Shown in pieces: positions 27,543 through 37,628 of a stretch of DNA of 64,000 nucleotides. The stretch comes from an uncultured Prevotella sp. (GTDB lineage: Bacteria; Bacteroidota; Bacteroidia; Bacteroidales; Bacteroidaceae): positions 1 through 64,000 of the forward strand of contig USDT01000003.1 of NCBI GenBank assembly GCA_900553465.1. The letters are read 5' to 3'. A model generated the notes under the pieces. The model saw nothing but the letters and a program-made list of their open reading frames with translations, searched no databases and was not told the origin of the DNA. Each line of letters begins with the position of its first letter. Position 1 is the first letter of the stretch. Made by a program: the position numbers and the translations under genes.

Positions 27543-29666
27543 TTATGCTTCCCACCACAGTTTAGGGTATTCGGCCTTACCTTTTGTTCCGAGATTTTTC
27601 CACCATTTGGAGTTTGTGCCATCCTCGCTCACACCCCAGTTCTTGTTTTGTGTCTCCGAAGGCCAGCCTGTTGTCACGCCTTGTGGTACGGTTGTTCCGT
27701 CATCAAAGTAGTATACGTCCATTGGTGCGTCTGTGCCAACGGCTACTCCTTTCTGACAGTTTCCAGACCAGTAACTTGCCGATACGCCACATTCGCCAGA
27801 CATATCGGTCATAACACCGCATATACCGGCTATGTTGGTGTTGCCGCTTACGTTGCCAACAGAGAACGAAGCTTCAATAAGTCCAGACTGGCGCATCTCG
27901 CCTACGAGGCCGCCCACGTTGTCAGTGCCTTTCACTTTGCCATAGTTGGCGCATGCAAGCACATAACCGTATGCGGCCATTCCACCTGTGATTCCGCCTG
28001 TTACGGTTGTGCCGGTGATGGCGGCATTGTTGCGTGAAGCGGAGATTGTGCCATACGACGAGCCTGCAATACCTCCGACAAAACCGTCAGTGCCGTTCAC
28101 ATTGCCGTTGTTAAGACCGAAGCGTACCTTGCCGTAACCCTCTTCGTTAAATCCTACTATTCCACCGACAAAGTTCTTTCCGGACACGCTTCCTTCGTTA
28201 GTACACGAATAGATGTTGCCTGCATTGAAACCGGCAATACCTCCTGTGTTTACGCCTTGGCTGCTGATATTGTTTTTGTTGATGCAGTCGGTCACTTCGC
28301 CGTTGCGTACATATCCTGCAATTCCGCCAACCGACATTGTTGTACCGGCAACGATTACCGCATCAGCGGTATTTACGCATGATTTTATGTTTCCTCCCTG
28401 CGATACCATCCCTGCAATTCCGCCTATGGCTTCAACATATGTCTGTGTCTCGTCCTCATTGGTCTGCGGGTCTGCCATCACAGTTCCTTCATTTGTAGAT
28501 TCCAGAACTGTCACGCCCATTCCGACGTTTCCGGCTATACCACCTCCGCCGTTTACGTGCACTTTCACTCCTCCTTTGTTGGTGCATTTGTTTAGTTGCA
28601 TGTTATAACCGCTAGCCTGGCCGGCTATTCCACCTACTGAAGTCGCACCTTCCACATTGCCTTCGTTGCTGCATTCCACAACCATACCCTGGCTGTTGCC
28701 TATTATACCTCCGGCACCGCCTGTTGTGCATATTATGTCGCCATAGTTGGTGCAGTTTGTTATATTCGCATTGCCGTTGCTGCTTGATGCAATTCCTCCA
28801 ATAGTGCTTTTACCATGGATAAGTCCATGGTTGGTACAGTCTTTAATTGTTACACCGCTCATTGCAGAAGCAACAATACCTCCGGTTTCTGTCTCTTCAC
28901 CTGTAACACTGGCGTAATTGTGGCAATTGATCACTTCGCTTGTATTGTTTTGAACTCTTGCCACGATGGCTGCGGTATAACGGAAACCTTTAATTTCGCC
29001 GGATGCTATTGTTATGTTTTTCAGTACAGCATCGCGTGTGATACCGAACAGTCCTGTATATTGTAGCTGTTGTCCTTCCGGTGCTTCCGGTGCAAGATAA
29101 AAGTTGTGTATGTTGAAGCCGTTGCCGTCATACGTTCCTGTGAAAGGAGCGGAGAAGCTGGCGCCTATAGGTTGCCAGTCGGTCACACCGTTGAAGTAGA
29201 GGTCTGCCTCCTGTGTGTAAGCCTTTGCCAGCATGTCAGGGTCTGTTTCCGCGTCTGCCATGATGGCGGCAAATTCGTCCACGATGCCTATAATTACGCT
29301 TCCGTCGCTGTTGGTGCGCTGTGCTACTTTTCCGTTTTCGTAGTCAAACACTATAGGTGTGCCGGCTTGTCTGCCTAAACGTATGCTCTTGTCTGCGATC
29401 TTCAGTTTTGTGTATACCGGTAATTTCGATTCATCAGTCTTCAGAACTTCAATCTTGGATTTACCCTCCGCATCAAATACAATGTCATTGGTTGTTCCGT
29501 CAGCAGCCTCTACTGTTACAGCCTGTCCAGCCAGACCTGCGACAGAAAATTCCGTTGTGACCACAACCGGGTCTGGTCCTTTGCCGGATGTGTTGTCATC
29601 CTCACTGCATGATGTTGTCAATAAGAATGCGAAAAGCATTCCTGCATACATTTTAATAATTCTCAT
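27543..29666 (-). CDS. Large surface lipoprotein with GLUG-type repeats
   Basis: 707 residues. An export signal ends in the lipobox LTTSC, so the mature protein is lipid-anchored, probably on the cell surface; the following SEDDN is compatible with surface-export signals of Bacteroidota. Residues about 35-200 form a non-repetitive domain. From about 200 on there are about a dozen Gly-rich units, each with GGIAG/GGIVG followed by a C-T/N-N-G turn, as in GLUG/beta-helix adhesins. The cysteine in each NCTNYG-like unit is strikingly regular. Adhesion or glycan binding is an inference; no enzymatic motif is seen. Confidence 0.8.
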   Translation of the reverse strand: MRIIKMYAGMLFAFLLTTSCSEDDNTSGKGPDPVVVTTEFSVAGLAGQAVTVEAADGTTNDIVFDAEGKSKIEVLKTDESKLPVYTKLKIADKSIRLGRQAGTPIVFDYENGKVAQRTNSDGSVIIGIVDEFAAIMADAETDPDMLAKAYTQEADLYFNGVTDWQPIGASFSAPFTGTYDGNGFNIHNFYLAPEAPEGQQLQYTGLFGITRDAVLKNITIASGEIKGFRYTAAIVARVQNNTSEVINCHNYASVTGEETETGGIVASAMSGVTIKDCTNHGLIHGKSTIGGIASSSNGNANITNCTNYGDIICTTGGAGGIIGNSQGMVVECSNEGNVEGATSVGGIAGQASGYNMQLNKCTNKGGVKVHVNGGGGIAGNVGMGVTVLESTNEGTVMADPQTNEDETQTYVEAIGGIAGMVSQGGNIKSCVNTADAVIVAGTTMSVGGIAGYVRNGEVTDCINKNNISSQGVNTGGIAGFNAGNIYSCTNEGSVSGKNFVGGIVGFNEEGYGKVRFGLNNGNVNGTDGFVGGIAGSSYGTISASRNNAAITGTTVTGGITGGMAAYGYVLACANYGKVKGTDNVGGLVGEMRQSGLIEASFSVGNVSGNTNIAGICGVMTDMSGECGVSASYWSGNCQKGVAVGTDAPMDVYYFDDGTTVPQGVTTGWPSETQNKNWGVSEDGTNSKWWKNLGTKGKAEYPKLWWEA

Positions 29667-30668
29667 AACAATAATTTTAAATTTTATAACGTGAATAATT
29701 ATTAGCTTCTAATTTAGGTCTTATTGTGTCTATTTTATTGTTTTGCTTCGTCTAAAATTACTAATTGAAACTTTCTGGCCGAAATTTCGAAAGTCAAAAT
29801 TAGTGTATATATTTAATAAAATTGTATTATTCACAATAATTAACGCATGCAATCGCCTTTAATATAAGATGATGATGATTGGCCGGTTGTTTGTTTCCGT
29901 TTTTTGCCAAACAGACCAATAATATGCTTTGTAGTTTTTTTGTCAATGGTGTAATATATTCATTGTGTTTATGGCGTATCCGGTATTATAATCATTATGC
30001 TTTTATTGCAAAACATAGCTTACGTTGCCTCGCTGTGGCAAACATTATGATTAAGAGCCGGCTGGCTGTGCAATCGGAGAAATTTGTATGTGTATCTACC
30101 GTGTGTCTTGCTCCTGTCACCGGTATATCGTGCATTTGCATAAATATGCAGTCTGCGTTATGACGGATGAATATTTATACATCGTCAACTTCACGAGAAT
30201 CGAATATTTGCGAACAGAAGTGCATTCGGACGCAAATACGCGAGTTTTGAGCACTTTGCGTAAATGTTTGTCAGTCAGCTGTTTACAAGATTTTGCGAAA
30301 TCACATTGTCCATACGGTGCTGCGATAGAGCCCATATCAGCACCTGATATGCATCATTTCATGCCCTGATATGCTTCATTTCGGGCATCAATAAAGTCTG
30401 TTTCGCAGGCTCAAAAAGCCCATTTCGGAAAACGGTCGGCGGCGAAGCAGTTTACGAGCACGTTTTTCCGGCTCCTCCGAAAAAATTCAGTGCTCCGATA
30501 AAGCCGTTTTTGCAGTACTCCGTTTTCTATTTTGCGAAAATTTTTTGTCAAGATTTTTTACTTTTTATTTTGCATATTTATGCAGAATCCAATGCGTGAA
30601 CCATAAAAAAGAAGCCGGCAGCCATGATGGCCTCCGGCATGATGTGAGGAGTATGGAGTGTGTCTGCG
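29667..30668. other. 1-kb region without a supported gene
   Basis: The A+T-rich half (29667-30060) presumably holds the lipoprotein promoter. The second half carries short degenerate repeats (CCTGATATGC twice near 30343-30375) and a 17-mer that matches 313-329 in inverted orientation. Open frames here are short and without family resemblance. It could be a decayed gene or a repeat-bearing spacer. Confidence 0.5.
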
Positions 30669-31136
30669 TCACTCCATATAGTTGGTTATCCTGTTGGCCG
30701 GATTCACGGGTGTCTGGTCCGAAAGCGTGAGCGACTTCACCATGTGCAGCGTCCCCTCCTTGTATTTTCTGAAGTGCGGCGACGCTATATGCCGCTTGTA
30801 CGCCTCGCGGTTGGCGTAGGTCTCGAGTATGGTGACGCGGCATGGGTTGTCCTTTTCGCTCACGGCATACATCGTAAGAACACCCGGCTCGGTGCGCAGC
30901 GACACTTCGCCCACCTCGGCGGCATACTTCATGTATTCCTCGAGATGCTCCGGATAGACCTCGATTTTCGACAACCGCACTATGCCGTCGGCCTCCATGG
31001 GCAGCTTGGCGCACATGCCTGGTTGGGTGTTTTGGGCCTGATTGCGGTCTGTAGCGTTGCCCGTGGCAAGATAGAAGTGGGCGATAAAACCAGACAGCAC
31101 GGCAAGGAGCAGCAGAAAGATGAATGTTCGATACAT
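30669..31136 (-). CDS. Membrane-anchored antibiotic-biosynthesis-monooxygenase-fold protein
   Basis: 155 residues: an N-terminal hydrophobic helix (about 4-24, signal or anchor), then a ferredoxin-like ABM domain of about 95 residues, with RLSKIEVYPEHLEEYMKYA and the SPHFRKYKEG end typical of the YgiN/quinol monooxygenase superfamily. The substrate is unknown. It is the last gene of the aldo-keto reductase operon, so it may act in the same redox pathway. Confidence 0.82.
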   Translation of the reverse strand: MYRTFIFLLLLAVLSGFIAHFYLATGNATDRNQAQNTQPGMCAKLPMEADGIVRLSKIEVYPEHLEEYMKYAAEVGEVSLRTEPGVLTMYAVSEKDNPCRVTILETYANREAYKRHIASPHFRKYKEGTLHMVKSLTLSDQTPVNPANRITNYME

Positions 31137-31173
31137 GTCTTTTCGTTATGTTTGATAGTCGGGGTGAGAGGTT

Positions 31174-32298
<1,125 letters not shown>

Positions 32299-32303
32299 CT
32301 ATT

Positions 32304-32528
32304 TTATAGTTCCTTGTATATTGTCGCGCACAGGTCTCTCAGCATCTCGATTTCGTTCTGTTCGAGTCTGACGGAAGATGTGACGTCTGTCGTCCGGCCT
32401 TCTTTCTCGAGTGCGGTGAAATGTCTTATCAGTTCTTGCGGGCTGATGTGGTGGCGCAGTGCTATGTAGTTCACCACATCGTCGGCATAGAGCCTGTCTT
32501 CAGTGTTGGCGTATGTCTTTTCTGTCAT
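32304..32528 (-). CDS. Small helical protein of unknown function
   Basis: 74 residues, acidic N-terminal third, then helices. No family recognised with confidence. It is first in the operon with the aldo-keto reductase (11 bases apart) and has a TAATTTTG element upstream, which supports that it is real. Confidence 0.6.
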   Translation of the reverse strand: MTEKTYANTEDRLYADDVVNYIALRHHISPQELIRHFTALEKEGRTTDVTSSVRLEQNEIEMLRDLCATIYKEL

Positions 32529-32553
32529 GTACTTTGTCTGTTGTTTCTGCTGA

Positions 32554-32561
32554 CAAAATTA
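32554..32561 (-). promoter_or_regulatory. Promoter -7 element for the reductase operon
   Basis: CAAAATTA on plus reads TAATTTTG on minus, 25 bases before the first gene, fitting TAnnTTTG. The -33 element is not clear. It is divergent from the araC-type promoter, so the shared interval is a probable regulator-binding site. Confidence 0.45.
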
Positions 32562-32632
32562 TGTAAAGGCGGGCGGCCTGTGATACCACGATGCAGGAGG
32601 TTCTTACCAGTTTTACGGATTTTCGGAGAACA

Positions 32633-32665
32633 TTGACTTATATACGCTGCGAAACACTATATTTG
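32633..32665 (+). promoter_or_regulatory. Promoter of the AraC-type regulator
   Basis: TTG at 32633-32635 and TATATTTG at 32658-32665, 22 bases apart, resemble the Bacteroidales -33/-7 pair. The start codon is 27 bases downstream. Confidence 0.55.
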
Positions 32666-32692
32666 CAACAGGAAATAAAACACTGCTGTATT

Positions 32693-33589
32693 ATGACAAA
32701 GATTCTTCATGTGAGGAAGGTGGCCGACTATAGCGGCTGGCTGGGATATGCCGACAGACACCCGCTTATAAGCGTGATTGACTATTCGGAGGTGTCGCCC
32801 ATAAGGCACAGTCTGAACAATTACAGTGTGTACGGCATATTTCTCCGCGACGACGATCTTGTGGACCTGACCTACGGGTGTGGCAAGTACGACTACCGCA
32901 AGGGCACGCTCATCTGTGTGGCGCCGGGACAGATAGGCGGCAAGGAGGACAACGGCGAGCGGGTGGACATAAAGGGTTGGGCGGTGCTTTTCCATCCCGA
33001 CCTGCTGCACGGCAGTGCGTTGCAGAGAGACATAAGGAAGTATTCGTTTTTCGACTATCGCATAAACGAAGCTTTGCACATGACGGGAGAGGAACATGAC
33101 ATACTGGTGTCGCTGATGCGTCAGATGAAGAACGAGTTGAAAAACGGCAGGGATGATTTTCAGGATAACATACTGACGGGCTATCTCGAACTGATATTAA
33201 AATTCTGCAGCCGTTTCTATCAGAGGCAGTTCATGACGCGAAAACTTGCCAATACGGACGTGCTGAAGCGCTTCGACGCACTGCTGCACGACTATTATGA
33301 GAACGGGCGGCAGATGGAACAGGGTATGCCGAGTGTGCAGTATTGTGCAGACAAGTTGTGCATGTCGACTAATTATTTCGGTGATCTGATAAAGAAAATG
33401 ACGGGTGACACGGCCCGCGACTACATAAGAAACTATGTGGTGCAGCAGTCGAAAAACCTGCTTGCAGAGGGTAGGAGTGTGTCGCAGACGGCTTATGACC
33501 TCGGGTTTGACTATCCGCAGCACTTCAGCCGGATGTTCAAACACGTGACGGGTATGACGCCTAAAGAATATTGCGGCCAGCTGAAATGA
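32693..33589 (+). CDS. AraC family transcriptional regulator
   Basis: 298 residues from the ATG at 32693 (MTKILHVRK); the longer frame from 32591 would run through the promoter. A cupin-like sensor domain occupies about 1-180. The C-terminal 100 residues hold two helix-turn-helix motifs, with YCADKLCMSTNYFGDLIKK and the signature DLGFDYPQHFSRMFKHVTGMTPKEY. It is divergent from the aldo-keto reductase operon, the likely target. It is the last host gene before the prophage junction. Confidence 0.92.
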   Translation: MTKILHVRKVADYSGWLGYADRHPLISVIDYSEVSPIRHSLNNYSVYGIFLRDDDLVDLTYGCGKYDYRKGTLICVAPGQIGGKEDNGERVDIKGWAVLFHPDLLHGSALQRDIRKYSFFDYRINEALHMTGEEHDILVSLMRQMKNELKNGRDDFQDNILTGYLELILKFCSRFYQRQFMTRKLANTDVLKRFDALLHDYYENGRQMEQGMPSVQYCADKLCMSTNYFGDLIKKMTGDTARDYIRNYVVQQSKNLLAEGRSVSQTAYDLGFDYPQHFSRMFKHVTGMTPKEYCGQLK

Positions 33590-33717
33590 GAATACTGACA
33601 TGCAGAAACCGCAGGAGGACGGTTTGTAGTAGCTGACGCCATGTGCAGGATTATGGTGGAGACTGAATGAAAAGGCAGACGCGGACATCTCTTAGTGAGC
33701 TTGTCCGCGTCGGTCGC

Positions 33718-33765
33718 TGGTACTCCCACCGGGAATCGAACCCGGATCAAAGGTTTAGGAAACTT
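33718..33765 (-). other. tRNA 3' fragment: prophage attachment site
   Basis: On minus this reads an anticodon-loop-like TTCCTAA, ACCTT, a T-arm CCGGG-TTCGATT-CCCGG, then TGGGAGT-A and an encoded CCA. The 5' half is missing: no D arm and no ACTCCCA-type partner for the acceptor stem in the next 90 bases, and the 5' side of the anticodon stem pairs poorly. This is what a tyrosine integrase leaves when a phage enters a tRNA gene, with the intact tRNA rebuilt at the other end. An anticodon of CCT would make it tRNA-Arg, which is tentative. The host lies left, the prophage right. Confidence 0.75.
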
Positions 33766-33812
33766 ATAACCTATCTTTGATTATCAGCCTTTTACAAGGG
33801 CTTTTCCATTTT

Positions 33813-33833
33813 TTGTAGAACTATTGTAGAACT
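33813..33833. repeat. Tandem 10-bp repeats beside the attachment site
   Basis: TTGTAGAACT occurs at 33813-33822 and 33824-33833, an 11-base period close to one DNA turn. Short direct repeats next to a tRNA core are typical integrase arm sites. The nearby TCCCTG...CAGGGA pair (33851-33882) may belong to the same array. Confidence 0.45.
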
Positions 33834-33884
33834 TCTGCATTTTTTTGAAATCCCTGCCCCTTGGAAAGCCCAGGGAACAGGGAT

Positions 33885-33911
33885 AATGCAACACCGATTT
33901 TCAGATCGGTG
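33885..33911. repeat. AATGCAACACCGAT element with hairpin, at the left prophage end
   Basis: The 14-mer at 33885-33898 nearly matches the leaders of two early genes (57237-57250 and 57660-57673). It overlaps a hairpin, CACCGAT/ATCGGTG around TTTCAG. It may be the terminator of the minus-strand lysis operon, though there is no T-tract. Confidence 0.4.
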
Positions 33912-33956
33912 CACAAAGATAATCATAATTTTGTAACTATAAAAAAATGCCAAAGA

Positions 33957-34565
33957 TTATCTACATTTTTTCTTATCCTTAAGTTCAATGTATTCCGTAT
34001 ATACTATTTTGGTGTGAGGATTGCTACTGATTATCTCCTGTCTGATTGCTTTTGTACCCCAACGGAAAAACCACCATTTTTTAGGAACACGGTGTACGAT
34101 CTGAACCAAAGTATCAACGCTGTTTATATTAAGCTCCAGTTTCCTGTCTGGATAAAGAACTCCTTTTACTTTAACCCATGGATCCATCCAGTCTATAGCC
34201 TGGATCTTAACAAATGAAGTATCTCTGTATATTATGCTGTCACGAACAGATGTGCTAATATCAATATCCGTTTCTGTTGCAGTAGTTGAAGCAGCCTCCA
34301 GCCTTTTTACTTTTATATTCAACTGATCAATAGTCTGCATAAGATCCGAACAATGTTCCTCCAGCTCTGATTTACTCAGTTCAAGTTTCTGAACAGATGC
34401 TGCTGATTTACCAGCTTCTGTTTGGTAAAACTCAATCTTTTCCATCAGTGCTTGCTGGTTTCCAGATAGCCTTTCTTTTTCGTCTTTCAGCTTTCCTACA
34501 TAGGAAAATAGTGTAGTGGAAACAATTCCAAGAACCACACATATTATAATAAGGTATTTGTTCAT
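33957..34565 (-). CDS. Phage membrane-anchored coiled-coil protein (DUF6549-like), possible spanin role
   Basis: 202 residues. One N-terminal membrane helix (about 4-22), a coiled coil (about 24-98), then a globular region with WMDPWVKVKGVLYPDRKLEL and KKWWFFRWG. This layout is common next to amidases in Bacteroidales prophages. By topology and place it could act in lysis like an i-spanin, but this is inference. Last gene of the lysis block; its ATG overlaps the amidase stop by four bases. Confidence 0.6.
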   Translation of the reverse strand: MNKYLIIICVVLGIVSTTLFSYVGKLKDEKERLSGNQQALMEKIEFYQTEAGKSAASVQKLELSKSELEEHCSDLMQTIDQLNIKVKRLEAASTTATETDIDISTSVRDSIIYRDTSFVKIQAIDWMDPWVKVKGVLYPDRKLELNINSVDTLVQIVHRVPKKWWFFRWGTKAIRQEIISSNPHTKIVYTEYIELKDKKKCR

Positions 34566-35158
34566 CTTGAAAAGAATCTAATAATACCCTCAACATGCGT
34601 TCTTACAATGGCATTCCTGCCATCAGCAGACTGTAGATATTCTACATCATCTTTATTATCCATGAAAAAGTTCTCAGTAAGAACTGCTGGGCATTTTGTC
34701 TTTTGGAGAATATAGAAGTTTTCCTCCCAATCTGGATCACCATCTGAGTATTCGTCCTTTCTTAATTTCTGCCCTTTCATGTTATTTTCAGCAGCATCAT
34801 ACAGGCATGTAGCGAGATAATCAGCTTTTGTTTCTCCCTTAGATGTGTAAGCCGACCATCCTGTAGCTGTCATCCATTTACTTCCATCCCCAGCAGCATT
34901 GCAGTGAATAGAAACAAGGATAACATTACTTGTGCCATATTTACCGCAAATTTCATTTACCCTGCGTGCCCTTTCGGTCAAAGAGACATCTATATTCTCT
35001 TTTACGATCCTTTCAGCTTCATATCCCAGCTTTTTGAGTTCACGCACAATATCATCTGCGATTTCACGTGCAAATTTGTATTCAAGAAATTTTCCATCTG
35101 GAGATCTTTTACCTTTGGTATTTTCTCCGTGTCCGTTGTCAATAAGAATTTTTTTCAT
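34562..35158 (-). CDS. N-acetylmuramoyl-L-alanine amidase (endolysin)
   Basis: 198 residues, Amidase_3 fold. Zinc ligands H10 (DNGHGENTKG), E26 (KFLEYKFA) and H85 (SIHCNA), and the catalytic E162 (LTENFFMDN) are present. It cleaves the bond between MurNAc and L-alanine to lyse the cell at the end of infection. There is no signal peptide, so a holin or other membrane protein should release it. It overlaps both neighbours by four bases. Confidence 0.9.
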   Translation of the reverse strand: MKKILIDNGHGENTKGKRSPDGKFLEYKFAREIADDIVRELKKLGYEAERIVKENIDVSLTERARRVNEICGKYGTSNVILVSIHCNAAGDGSKWMTATGWSAYTSKGETKADYLATCLYDAAENNMKGQKLRKDEYSDGDPDWEENFYILQKTKCPAVLTENFFMDNKDDVEYLQSADGRNAIVRTHVEGIIRFFSR

Positions 35159-35760
35159 TGATTTAATCTGTGATAAAAGTCTAACTTAATGTTTTCATAA
35201 ACAGCAGAAACATTTGTATATGCTCTACCATTGTTTGCTCCAGCTTCATTGTATAGCTCATCCTCTATAACCTTAGCAACCCATTCTATCCATTCTGGAT
35301 TACAGTATTCTGACAACTTTTTACCTCTATACCTGTAAAAATCAAATCTACTGTTCCTGTCATTATATAGATTGGTTAGCAATTTTCGGATCTTTGCTTT
35401 TGTGGCTTCTTTATCAATGATATGATTTTCCTCTCTGATTTTTTTTATCATTCGGCAAACTTTCTCTGTTGCAAGATCGAAATAAACGCCACTGGTATTT
35501 TTGATCCTTAACTGTGTTTCAGGCATAAGCCCCTCTGCAATATCAACCATTGCCTCACCGTTTCTATTTGCAGTCTGCTGCAATGTTTCAAGCTGAGCTG
35601 AGAAGTCTTTTATTATTTGCTCAATTATGCCTTTGAACCACTTAAAGGAAACTATCATCAATGATGCTGAAAGAATAAGGAATATTGAACAGACTATAGT
35701 CATAAATCCAAATTCCGAAATTCCTTGTGCAATTTTCAAAGTGCTTTCTACTTCATTCAT
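35155..35760 (-). CDS. Phage single-pass membrane protein next to the endolysin
   Basis: 201 residues. One hydrophobic helix (about 17-43), a coiled-coil-prone stretch, then a charged cytoplasmic-type domain to the end. No family recognised. It overlaps the amidase start by four bases. It could be a holin-like or lysis-regulating protein, but the large soluble part is not typical. Confidence 0.5.
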   Translation of the reverse strand: MNEVESTLKIAQGISEFGFMTIVCSIFLILSASLMIVSFKWFKGIIEQIIKDFSAQLETLQQTANRNGEAMVDIAEGLMPETQLRIKNTSGVYFDLATEKVCRMIKKIREENHIIDKEATKAKIRKLLTNLYNDRNSRFDFYRYRGKKLSEYCNPEWIEWVAKVIEDELYNEAGANNGRAYTNVSAVYENIKLDFYHRLNQ

Positions 35761-36131
35761 CTATTCCTCCTGTGTTTACTCTTTTTGTAAAACTCAAAAT
35801 TAGATCTATCATCTTGTGTTATTTCAGAGTTCGGAGAAAAGAATTTGAATCCATACATATTACCATATCTGACAACTTTAATTATTGCACGAAAAGGGAA
35901 TTTCCTATTTGGATCCATAACCGTATCTTTCAATTTTTTACTATCAGTAAAGAATGCAGATCGGTTAACTCCATCGCCATAAGCAATTAGAGTTCTGGTG
36001 CCATTCTCTGTTTGAGCCTCCTTACACCCAGTAAATACTGTAACCTCATTGATTACAGCATCTACTGAGGTATATTCACAATCAAAAAGATCATCGTTGA
36101 CTACTTCGTTTTCCTCAAAATCTACAATCAT
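35757..36131 (-). CDS. Phage protein of unknown function, possible small beta-barrel
   Basis: 124 residues, beta-rich by eye (YTSVDAVINEVTVFTG, FPFRAIIKVVRYGNMYGFKFF), basic C-terminal end KKSKHRRNR. The strand pattern could fit a small beta barrel of nucleic-acid-binding type, but no signature motif supports this. It is two genes downstream of the reverse transcriptase, in the position where DGR accessory genes may lie. Four-base overlaps on both sides. Confidence 0.5.
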   Translation of the reverse strand: MIVDFEENEVVNDDLFDCEYTSVDAVINEVTVFTGCKEAQTENGTRTLIAYGDGVNRSAFFTDSKKLKDTVMDPNRKFPFRAIIKVVRYGNMYGFKFFSPNSEITQDDRSNFEFYKKSKHRRNR

Positions 36132-36556
36132 AAATCTGTAGGTATATTATAGGTTTCACAATCGGCATCTACCATAGATCTGATAGCCAGCCTATCCCTT
36201 AAGAAGTTCTCATAAGGAATTTTTGCTTCCTCTGACATGATACCAAGAACAGCACTCTGGTATTCATTCATAAGTTTGCTTTCTGTTTTGGCAGGATATT
36301 TTGCAGTAAGTAGTGTGCTGAAAATGTTGTCCGCTGTTTTAGGGTATTCAACACGTACACTATCATACTGCCATCTTTTGCCTGTAGCTTCTTCCTCCAG
36401 TAACGTGATAGCAACACCACCATGTTCATCTTCAACAACAGATACCTCCTTGATATTGTGATTATATAGGAATGTACCTTGACCGTTGTTCAGTTCGTCA
36501 ATTACTACTGGTTTTTCTTTTGCCAGTAGTTCTGTTGATAATACGTTTGTTTCCAT
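36128..36556 (-). CDS. Phage protein of unknown function, next to the reverse transcriptase
   Basis: 142 residues. A beta-rich first half (VSVVEDEHGGVAITLLEEEATGKRWQYDSVRVEYP) and a helical second half (NEYQSAVLGIMSEEAKIPYENFLRDRLAIR). It does not look like the four-helix Avd accessory protein of known DGRs. The ORF overlaps the end of the reverse transcriptase by 59 bases in another frame, so the two are tightly coupled. Confidence 0.55.
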   Translation of the reverse strand: METNVLSTELLAKEKPVVIDELNNGQGTFLYNHNIKEVSVVEDEHGGVAITLLEEEATGKRWQYDSVRVEYPKTADNIFSTLLTAKYPAKTESKLMNEYQSAVLGIMSEEAKIPYENFLRDRLAIRSMVDADCETYNIPTDL

Positions 36557-37628
36557 TTTTTATGCAATTATTAAAAATAAACTTACTATGCACCTCAGAA
36601 CATCTGCTTATCCAGCCATATTCAGATGGAAATAAGTGCTTTATTTTACTCATATCATCTATCTCATGTGTTCTTGAAATCTTATTGAACTTTGCGTAAA
36701 ATCTTTTTAGAATGCTTTTCCTCAACAGTATTCCATAATGGTTTTGTACAAATCCAACGAAATCAATACCACGAGAATCAACTGGAAATATCTGCCAGTT
36801 AGGTTTAATCTCAACTTTCAATTCAGCAGCCAGATACAAGCCCATCATATCAAGTATATTATGAAGTTCGTCCTTGCTACCCGACAACACCACTATATCA
36901 TCCATATATCTATAGTAATATTTAACCTTTAGATCTTCCTTGACAAAGTGATCAAAATAAGCCAGGTATAAATTAGCCAGGTATTGACTTGTATAGTTCC
37001 CTATAGGCAGACCGACATCTTTACCGTTACTATCAATGATCTTATCCAACAGTCTTAACAACTGATCATCTGCTATTGTATAGCGGATAATTTTCTTAAG
37101 GCACCCATGATCTACATTATCATAGAATTTCCTTATATCTATTTTCAGACAGTATTTAGTACCTCTTTTGTCAGATAATAGAGCCTTATTGACATCTTCC
37201 ATACATTTGTGTATTCCTCTCCCTTTGATACAAGCATAAGTATTGCTTATGAGTATATTAGTCCAGAACTCACCAAGCACATTTATTATGCAGTGGTGAA
37301 CGATCCTATCAGGGAAAAATGGAGCTATCATAATAATTCTTTCTTTTGGCTCATATATTGTTTTAATACGATACTCACCTGGTGAAAATGTTTCATCCTT
37401 AAGAGATGTATATAGTGACATAAGATTTTCCAACAGATTATCATTAAAGCGTTTTATCTCAGTTCTATCACGTTTTCCGAGTTGAGCTTTATATTGCGCA
37501 TTAACAATATTTCTGCTATCATATATCAAATGATATACGTTCCTGAGCTTTTTAGAAGTTTTTCTCAGTAACGGAGTATCATCAATATCAGAATACTGAA
37601 TAAACCTTGTATTACTACTATATCTCAT
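36498..37628 (-). CDS. DGR reverse transcriptase
   Basis: 376 residues. It copies the template RNA with errors at adenines and so diversifies the target protein. Reverse transcriptase motifs: KIDIRKFYD (motif A, D164), the DGR-type LPIGNYTSQYLAN at about 208-220 (group II introns have QGxxxSP here) and YMDD at 241-244 with the catalytic aspartates. No maturase, endonuclease or RNase H domain is present, and the length fits the DGR clade. The template repeat lies 144 bases upstream and the target gene directly beyond it. This arrangement makes the assignment firm. Confidence 0.94.
   Translation of the reverse strand: MRYSSNTRFIQYSDIDDTPLLRKTSKKLRNVYHLIYDSRNIVNAQYKAQLGKRDRTEIKRFNDNLLENLMSLYTSLKDETFSPGEYRIKTIYEPKERIIMIAPFFPDRIVHHCIINVLGEFWTNILISNTYACIKGRGIHKCMEDVNKALLSDKRGTKYCLKIDIRKFYDNVDHGCLKKIIRYTIADDQLLRLLDKIIDSNGKDVGLPIGNYTSQYLANLYLAYFDHFVKEDLKVKYYYRYMDDIVVLSGSKDELHNILDMMGLYLAAELKVEIKPNWQIFPVDSRGIDFVGFVQNHYGILLRKSILKRFYAKFNKISRTHEIDDMSKIKHLFPSEYGWISRCSEVHSKFIFNNCIKNGNKRIINRTTGKRKTSSN

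Noticed and set aside
33718-33800. Complete tRNA gene
   Set aside because: No D arm or 5' acceptor strand is found; only the 3' half is present.
36498-37628. Group II intron or retron reverse transcriptase
   Set aside because: No maturase or HNH domain and a DGR-type LPIGNYTSQ motif; template and variable repeats adjacent.
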